The notes beneath the pieces are model-generated. The model did no database searches. It saw only the letters and a program-made list of their open reading frames with translations, and was not told the origin of the DNA. A stretch of DNA of 5,542 bases, from positions 1-5,542 of the forward strand of contig DLPA01000175.1 of assembly GCA_002479815.1 (NCBI GenBank). Direction: 5' to 3'. This DNA comes from a bacterium UBA7470 (lineage in GTDB: Bacteria > Pseudomonadota > Gammaproteobacteria > Burkholderiales > Burkholderiaceae_C). Below, piece after piece: positions 5,414-5,542 of the stretch. The position numbers and the translations under genes were made by a program. How positions within the stretch are numbered: position 1 is the stretch's first letter; every line of letters starts with the position of its first letter.

Positions 5414-5542
5414 TAAAAAAAGTGAGCTGCTTACGCAAGAAATACGGGCTTAAAAGCGATTTTCATACTTAAAATAAAAGCAAAAAATGTAAAAAACAGC
5501 TTTTTTGAGCTTGTAAAAAAGCCAAAAACAGGTTTTTGCGGT
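5414..5542. other. A/T-rich intergenic tail with repeated A6/T6 tracts
   Basis: Composition drops sharply to A/T-rich just after the ybjQ-like stop. No coding frame is supported. The stretch contains A-runs of five to seven at many positions, a 9-base direct repeat TGTAAAAAA (5488-5496 and 5512-5520), and several mutually exclusive A-tract/T-tract hairpins. The likely role is transcription termination and perhaps a promoter (UP-element-like A-tracts) for a gene beyond the right edge. Confidence 0.5.
5499..5522 (+). terminator. Candidate terminator hairpin GCTTTTTT / AAAAAAGC
   Basis: GCTTTTTT at 5499-5506 pairs perfectly with AAAAAAGC at 5515-5522 across an eight-base loop GAGCTTGT. A competing stem joins A6 at 5491-5496 with T6 at 5501-5506 around CAGC, and a second small stem CAAAAA/TTTTTG lies at 5523-5538. 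The stems are mostly A-T pairs without the GC-rich base and clean trailing T-run of a standard intrinsic terminator, so activity is uncertain; the symmetry would allow weak function in both directions. It lies about 85 bases past the ybjQ-like stop. Confidence 0.4.

Overview
The window looks like a chromosomal segment from a betaproteobacterium, most likely Burkholderiales and possibly Comamonadaceae-like. The reasons are the moderately high G+C content, the ribF-ileS gene order, and the wording of the RibF and IleRS proteins (for example the flavokinase segment GDGFRTLNLRF and the IleRS editing segment HSAPAYG). The taxonomic call is an inference from protein motifs recalled from memory. No RNA genes, insertion sequences or CRISPR arrays were seen.

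Layout. Bases 1-1490, minus strand: the N-terminal 496 residues of isoleucyl-tRNA synthetase (ileS), cut by the window edge. Bases 1491-1598: a 108-base gap with one bulged hairpin. Bases 1599-2690, minus strand: ribF, the bifunctional riboflavin kinase/FAD synthetase, which has an unusual C-terminal tail and a non-standard flavokinase motif. Bases 2691-2823: a divergent intergenic or leader region with a near-palindrome. Bases 2824-5013, plus strand: a soluble hybrid histidine kinase (PAS-PAS-HisKA-HATPase-REC). Bases 5063-5413, plus strand: a small YbjQ/UPF0145-family protein with a good ribosome-binding site. Bases 5414-5542: an A/T-rich tail full of A6/T6 tracts that fold into competing hairpins, probably the transcription end.

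How the genes work together. ribF and ileS read in the same direction and form the housekeeping unit common in proteobacteria, with lspA normally following ileS (not in the window). The kinase and ybjQ-like gene are transcribed away from it and are probably one two-gene unit. The kinase has no HPt domain and no response regulator encoded beside it, so its output partner is not visible.

Nothing here is clearly a new biological system. The points most worth checking are a perfect four-run G-quadruplex/telomere-like motif inside the 3' end of ribF, the altered flavokinase motif, the kinase-ybjQ pairing, the near-palindrome between the divergent genes, and the A-tract hairpin cluster at the right edge.
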